NCBI RefSeq assembly: GCF_017811755.1
Contig: NZ_JADDJF010000003.1
Location: 1 to 64,000 of the forward strand
Length of the DNA stretch: 64,000 bases
Direction of reading: 5' to 3'
From: Pararhodobacter sp. SW119
GTDB lineage: Bacteria; Pseudomonadota; Alphaproteobacteria; Rhodobacterales; Rhodobacteraceae
Shown one piece after another: positions 60,453 to 64,000 of this stretch. How positions within the stretch are numbered: position 1 is the stretch's first letter; every line of letters starts with the position of its first letter. The notes under the pieces are model-generated. The model was not told the origin of the DNA, ran no database searches, and saw nothing but the letters and a program-made list of their open reading frames with translations. A program made the position numbers and the translations under genes.

Positions 60453-61640
60453 ATGGGCTGGAAGACGCTGGAGGCGATGGATTTCGCGGGCAAGGTGGCG
60501 CTGGTGCGGGTCGACATCAACGTCCCGGTTTCGGACGGGCGCGTGACCGACACCACGCGCATCGACGCCGTCCTGCCGACGATCCGCGCCATCGCCGGCA
60601 GCGGCGGCAAGGTCGTGCTGCTGGCCCATTTCGGTCGCCCCAGGGGCAAGGTCGTCCCCGAGATGTCTTTGGCCCCGATCCGCCCGGCGCTGGCCGACCG
60701 GCTTGGTGCACCAGTGGCCTTTGCTGCCGATTGCACGGGCCCCGCCGCCCGCAAGGCCATCGCCGCGCTGCAACCCGGCGGGGTGCTCCTGCTGGAAAAC
60801 ACCCGCTTCCACCCCGGCGAGGAGGCAAACGACGCCGATTTCGCCGCCGAACTGGCTGCCTTGGGTGATGTCTATGTCGACGACGCCTTCTCGGCCGCGC
60901 ATCGCGCGCATGCCTCGACCGAAGGCATCGCGCATCTGCTGCCGGCCTGCGCGGGGCTTTTGATGGCGGCCGAACTCAAGGCGCTGGAATCGGCCCTGAC
61001 CGCGCCGGAACGTCCGGTGGTGGCCGTGGTCGGCGGTGCCAAGGTCTCGACCAAGATCGACCTTCTGCGGAACCTGGTGCGCAAGGCCGAGCATGTCGTG
61101 ATCGGTGGCGGCATGGCCAACACCTTCCTCGCCGCGCAGGGCGTCGCCATCGGCCGCTCGCTCTGCGAGCCGGGCATGGAGGACACGGTGCACGAGATCC
61201 TCGCGCGGGCGGGCGAGGCCGCCTGCACGCTGCACCTGCCCCGTGATTTCCGCATCGCGCAGGACCTCGAGCCCGGGGGCGAAATGCGCATCGCCACCGA
61301 CTGCCCGCCCGACTGGATGATCCTCGATGCCGGGCCGGATAGCGTGGCGGACATTTGCGCGGTCTTCGACCAATGCCGGACGCTGGTCTGGAACGGCCCG
61401 CTCGGCGCGTTCGAGGTGGCGCCCTTCGACACCGCCACGGTCGAGGCCGCGCGCCACGCCGCCGAGCTGACGCGCGCGGGCAAGCTGGTCACGGTCGCCG
61501 GCGGCGGCGACACGGTCGCCGCGCTCAACCAGGCCGGGGTCGCGCGCGAGTTCAGCTATGTCTCGACCGCCGGCGGCGCCTTTCTGGAATGGATGGAGGG
61601 CAAGACCCTGCCCGGCGTCGCCGCGCTTGATCGCGGATAG
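60453..61640 (+). CDS. pgk: Phosphoglycerate kinase
   Basis: This 395-residue enzyme has [82 protein letters not shown] and [11 protein letters not shown] near the C-terminus. It interconverts 1,3-bisphosphoglycerate and 3-phosphoglycerate in glycolysis. The ATG at 60453 has AGGAGG five bases upstream; an ATG at 60438 is too early for it. Confidence 0.97.
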   Translation: MGWKTLEAMDFAGKVALVRVDINVPVSDGRVTDTTRIDAVLPTIRAIAGSGGKVVLLAHFGRPRGKVVPEMSLAPIRPALADRLGAPVAFAADCTGPAARKAIAALQPGGVLLLENTRFHPGEEANDADFAAELAALGDVYVDDAFSAAHRAHASTEGIAHLLPACAGLLMAAELKALESALTAPERPVVAVVGGAKVSTKIDLLRNLVRKAEHVVIGGGMANTFLAAQGVAIGRSLCEPGMEDTVHEILARAGEAACTLHLPRDFRIAQDLEPGGEMRIATDCPPDWMILDAGPDSVADICAVFDQCRTLVWNGPLGAFEVAPFDTATVEAARHAAELTRAGKLVTVAGGGDTVAALNQAGVAREFSYVSTAGGAFLEWMEGKTLPGVAALDRG

Positions 61641-61709
61641 GTCGCAGCCGGACCTTGGCAGGGCGCGCGCAGGCCTTATCTTCGCGCGATCCCTTGGCCC
61701 GAGGATGCC

Positions 61710-62021
61710 ATGACCGCCCCCGACCGCCCCGCCGCCGACCGCCCGACACCCGACCCCGACGATCCCAAGGGCCTGATCCGGGAAAGCTACCGCATCGAGG
61801 GCATCTCCGCCGCCGAGTGCCGCTCGATCCTTGTCGACTGGGCGCTGAGCCTGCCGGCGGGCGCGGACCCGCAGGCGGCAATGGCGCGCCTGCTGGATCG
61901 CTACGGCATGGAGGCCGGGGATCACCCGATGTCCCGGCTGCTGGGCGTGGGCGCGCAGACCCCGTCAGCGCAGCCCAGCCGGCGCGGCGGACGGGCCGGG
62001 CGCATGGCCCGCGACGGTTGA
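61710..62021 (+). CDS. Conserved hypothetical protein
   Basis: The 103 residues have a Pro/Asp-rich start (DRPAADRPTPDPDDPKGL), a helical middle with GLIRESYRIEGISAAECRSILVDWALSLP and MARLLDRYGMEAGDHPMSRLL, and a basic tail (SRRGGRAGRMARDG). The middle looks conserved and folded, the ends disordered. I know no function; similar small proteins occur in Rhodobacterales. Confidence 0.7.
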   Translation: MTAPDRPAADRPTPDPDDPKGLIRESYRIEGISAAECRSILVDWALSLPAGADPQAAMARLLDRYGMEAGDHPMSRLLGVGAQTPSAQPSRRGGRAGRMARDG

Positions 62022-62068
62022 GGCCTCGGGCGCTGGACGCGGTCGCGCGCCGCGCTAAGCTCCTTGGA

Positions 62069-63082
62069 TTGCGCCTGAAACCGAAAGAGACGAGGCTCCC
62101 GCTGTCCAACTCCTCCCTCCTGCTGCTCGCCGTTCTGGCGCTTGCCGTCGGCGCGCTGGCCGGCTGCGCCACGCTGATCGATTCCCGCGCAACGACGCGC
62201 GAAACCACTTGGGAGGCTGAAAATCCCCCCGTCGGCCGGCTGCTGGCGCTGGACGGCCGCCAGGTTCACGTGCTGGAGGCCGGGCGACCGCAGGGGACTG
62301 CCCCCGATATCGTGCTGATCCACGGCGCCAACGGCAATCTGCGCGACTTCACCTTCGACCTGGTCGACCGGCTGGCCCCCGACTGGCGGGTGATCGCGGT
62401 CGACCGTCCGGGCCTCGGCTGGTCGGACAGTTGGGGCGAGGCCGACAGCGATCCGCGCTTTCAGGCGCGCATCCTGCGCCACGCGCTGGCCGAGGTCGGG
62501 GTGACACGGCCGCTGGTGCTGGGCCATTCCTATGGCGGCGCGGTGGCGATGGCCTGGGCGTTGGAAGCGCCCGAGGATACCGCCGCGCTGGTCCTGCTGG
62601 CCGGCGCCACGCATCCCTGGCCGGGCGATCTGGGCTTCTGGTACCGCATGCACGACTCGGCGCTGGGGCGGTTTGCGCGCGCCGCGCTCGCCGCACTGGC
62701 CCCGAAATCGGTGGCCGAAGGCGTCCTTCAAGATGTCTTCGCCCCCGCGCCGATGCCGCCGGGATACTCCGAGCATTTCGGCACCGGGCTGGCGTTGCGC
62801 CGTGACCAGCAGGCGGCGAATGCCCGTCAGGTCAATGCGCTCCTTGAACATGTCAGCCAGATGCGCCCGCATTACGCCGACCTGACCCTCCCGATCGAGG
62901 CCGTGCACGGCGCCGCCGACACCATCGTCGGGCTCGAGATCCACTCGGCCGCGCTGGCCGGAGAGGTCGACAGCGTCAACCTGACCGTGATCGAGGGCGC
63001 GGGCCACATGCCGCATCACAGCCATCCGCAAGTCGTAATGGACGCGATCGACCGTGCCGCCCGCCGCGCCGGGCTGCGCTGA
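62069..63082 (+). CDS. Lipoprotein alpha/beta hydrolase
   Basis: The protein has a lipoprotein signal (LLLLAVLALAVGALAGC, lipobox LAGC) and a hydrolase domain with IVLIHGANGNLRDF, VDRPGLGWSDSW, nucleophile elbow LGHSYGGAVAMAW (Ser) and GAGHMPHHSHPQ (His). The start is uncertain: no ATG fits. A TTG at 62069 gives 337 residues and a basic n-region (RLKPKETR); a CTG at 62102 behind GAGG is an alternative. It is anchored in a membrane facing the periplasm; substrate unknown. Confidence 0.82.
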   Translation: MRLKPKETRLPLSNSSLLLLAVLALAVGALAGCATLIDSRATTRETTWEAENPPVGRLLALDGRQVHVLEAGRPQGTAPDIVLIHGANGNLRDFTFDLVDRLAPDWRVIAVDRPGLGWSDSWGEADSDPRFQARILRHALAEVGVTRPLVLGHSYGGAVAMAWALEAPEDTAALVLLAGATHPWPGDLGFWYRMHDSALGRFARAALAALAPKSVAEGVLQDVFAPAPMPPGYSEHFGTGLALRRDQQAANARQVNALLEHVSQMRPHYADLTLPIEAVHGAADTIVGLEIHSAALAGEVDSVNLTVIEGAGHMPHHSHPQVVMDAIDRAARRAGLR

Positions 63083-63187
63083 ACGCGGCTTGATGCCGGC
63101 CCGGACTTGCAAGGCCGTGCCCCCGCGGCGTAGGGGTCGGTCACCACCGGCAATTGGGTCGGACTTGCCCCCACGGCGCGACTTCAG

Positions 63188-63244
63188 AAAGTTTCATTGC
63201 GGTTAACGGCGTCGTTTTATCTTTCTATCGCAACATCTTGCCAA
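63188..63244 (-). promoter_or_regulatory. Promoter-like element, copy B
   Basis: Read on the minus strand: TTGGCA (63244-63239), 17 bases, GATAAA (63221-63216), then AAACGACGCCGTTAACC (63217-63201) and CAATGAAACTTTC. The core is identical to that of copy A at 44494-44510. No minus-strand gene starts within the next 2.5 kb. Confidence 0.5.
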
Positions 63245-63302
63245 ATGGTCCGCATGCGGACCGCCCCGACCTCAGGGGCCAGAACCCCCGCCAGCGTCGG
63301 CG

Positions 63303-64000
63303 TCAGCCCCCGATGAGGCCCTTCGCGCCGTCCCAGACCAGCCGCAGCCCGACCAGCGCGACGGTCGCGTACATGAAGGGATAGAAGACCTCGGCCCGCA
63401 TGCGCTTGACCACCGCCGCCCCGGCCAGTACCGCCACCACCGCGACCGGCAGCAGCACCCCCGCCGTCAGCAGCGTGCGCGCGTCGAAGAACCCGAGCGC
63501 GGCATAGGGCGCGACCTTCACCGTGTTGACCACCGCAAAGAAGATCACGCTGGTGCCGGTCAGCACCTTCGGGTCCAGCTTCAGGGGCAGCGCATAGACC
63601 TGGAACGGCGGCCCGCCGGCATGCGCCACGAACGAGGTGAAGCCGGCCACCGCCCCCCAGAACCACCCCGCCTTGCGCCCCGGCCGCGCGACCCGGCGCA
63701 GCAACACGCGCGCCACGAAGCCGAGCGCGACCAGACCGACGATCAGGCGCACCGCGGCCTCGGGCGTTACCGCCGCGGTCAGCGCGCCGATGCCGATCCC
63801 CAGCAGCGCCGCCGGCAGCATCGCCGACAGCACCGCCCGGTCGTACCACCCCCGCCAGGTCCACAGCCCCACCGCGTCCATCATCAGCAGGACCGGCAAC
63901 AGCAGCGCCGCCGCCTGCACCGGCGGCAGGACCATCGCCAGCACCGCAACCCCGATCAGCGCGAACCCGCCGCCCAGCCCGCCCTTCGACAGCCCGAAGA
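63303..64000 (-). CDS. TauE/SafE family permease, N-terminus outside window
   Basis: About 232 residues are visible. They include GLSKGGLGGGFALIG near the visible start, MMDAVGLWTWRGWYD, FTSFVAHAGGPPFQVYALP and TGTSVIFFAVVNTVKVAPY, the repeated motifs of the sulfite-exporter/anion permease TauE family, with about six visible helices. It probably exports sulfite or an organosulfonate or other anion. The reading frame continues past the right end of the window, so the start is missing. Confidence 0.9.
   Translation of the reverse strand, partial: FGLSKGGLGGGFALIGVAVLAMVLPPVQAAALLLPVLLMMDAVGLWTWRGWYDRAVLSAMLPAALLGIGIGALTAAVTPEAAVRLIVGLVALGFVARVLLRRVARPGRKAGWFWGAVAGFTSFVAHAGGPPFQVYALPLKLDPKVLTGTSVIFFAVVNTVKVAPYAALGFFDARTLLTAGVLLPVAVVAVLAGAAVVKRMRAEVFYPFMYATVALVGLRLVWDGAKGLIGG

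Overview
The window is GC-rich chromosomal DNA from an alphaproteobacterium, most likely of the order Rhodobacterales (Paracoccaceae/Roseobacteraceae type); the genus cannot be read from it. The evidence is a CcrM-type (GANTC) methyltransferase beside rnhB, the block hisD - UPF0262 - low-molecular-weight phosphatase - infA - maf - RNase E/G - yacG, a mitochondrial-type complex I accessory subunit (NDUFA12), lolCD near a short proS, accB-accC-aat, a ScfR-like DUF2083 regulator, and two proteins with VPLPA-CTERM sorting tails. No complete insertion sequence, prophage, CRISPR array or rRNA was seen. There is one tRNA (Thr, anticodon GGT).

Layout. 0-6 kb: end of an alginate-export-like porin, a CNNM/CorC-type protein, an alpha/beta hydrolase fused to a membrane domain, and a ThDP-dependent decarboxylase. 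6-12.8 kb: a four-repeat VPLPA-CTERM protein and a complete peptide/nickel-type ABC importer. 12.8-15.7 kb: a poorly understood module with a membrane-anchored winged-helix regulator, a small exported protein and two paralogous exported Cys-containing proteins; both paralogs have a GTTATC palindrome upstream. 15.8-26.8 kb: rnhB, ccrM and the hisD-infA housekeeping block, which is interrupted by accessory genes (nitrilase, GNAT, SnoaL-like, creatinase). 27-38.3 kb: a TPR protein divergent from a long, tightly overlapping operon of a branched-chain-type ABC importer, alpha/beta hydrolase, TetR regulator, enoyl-CoA hydratase, acyl-CoA synthetase and two small MaoC-type proteins, which together look like uptake and CoA-dependent breakdown of an unknown carboxylic acid. 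38-47 kb: LLM flavin oxidoreductase, ribD, nrdR, an L,D-transpeptidase, lolD/lolC, a GNAT, a second VPLPA-CTERM protein and proS. 47-50.5 kb: an ABC exporter, a PRC-barrel protein and a small membrane protein. 50.7-55.7 kb: a symporter-fused histidine kinase, a small membrane protein, a REC-only response regulator and a ScfR-like regulator, probably sensing short-chain organic acids. 55.8-64 kb: accB, accC, aat, DUF2155, NDUFA12, two cyclophilins, pgk, a lipoprotein hydrolase and a TauE/SafE permease cut by the window end.

The most unusual signals are non-coding. Two four-unit arrays with an 11-bp period (GTATGGCA units) lie about 47 kb apart, each between convergent genes. A pair of near-identical promoter-like elements sits at 44.47-44.53 kb and 63.19-63.24 kb. 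A perfect 20-bp palindrome lies between divergent genes at 5.87 kb. Two CG-rich double-hairpin elements share a prefix. The 12.8-15.7 kb module is the best candidate for an undescribed regulatory system.
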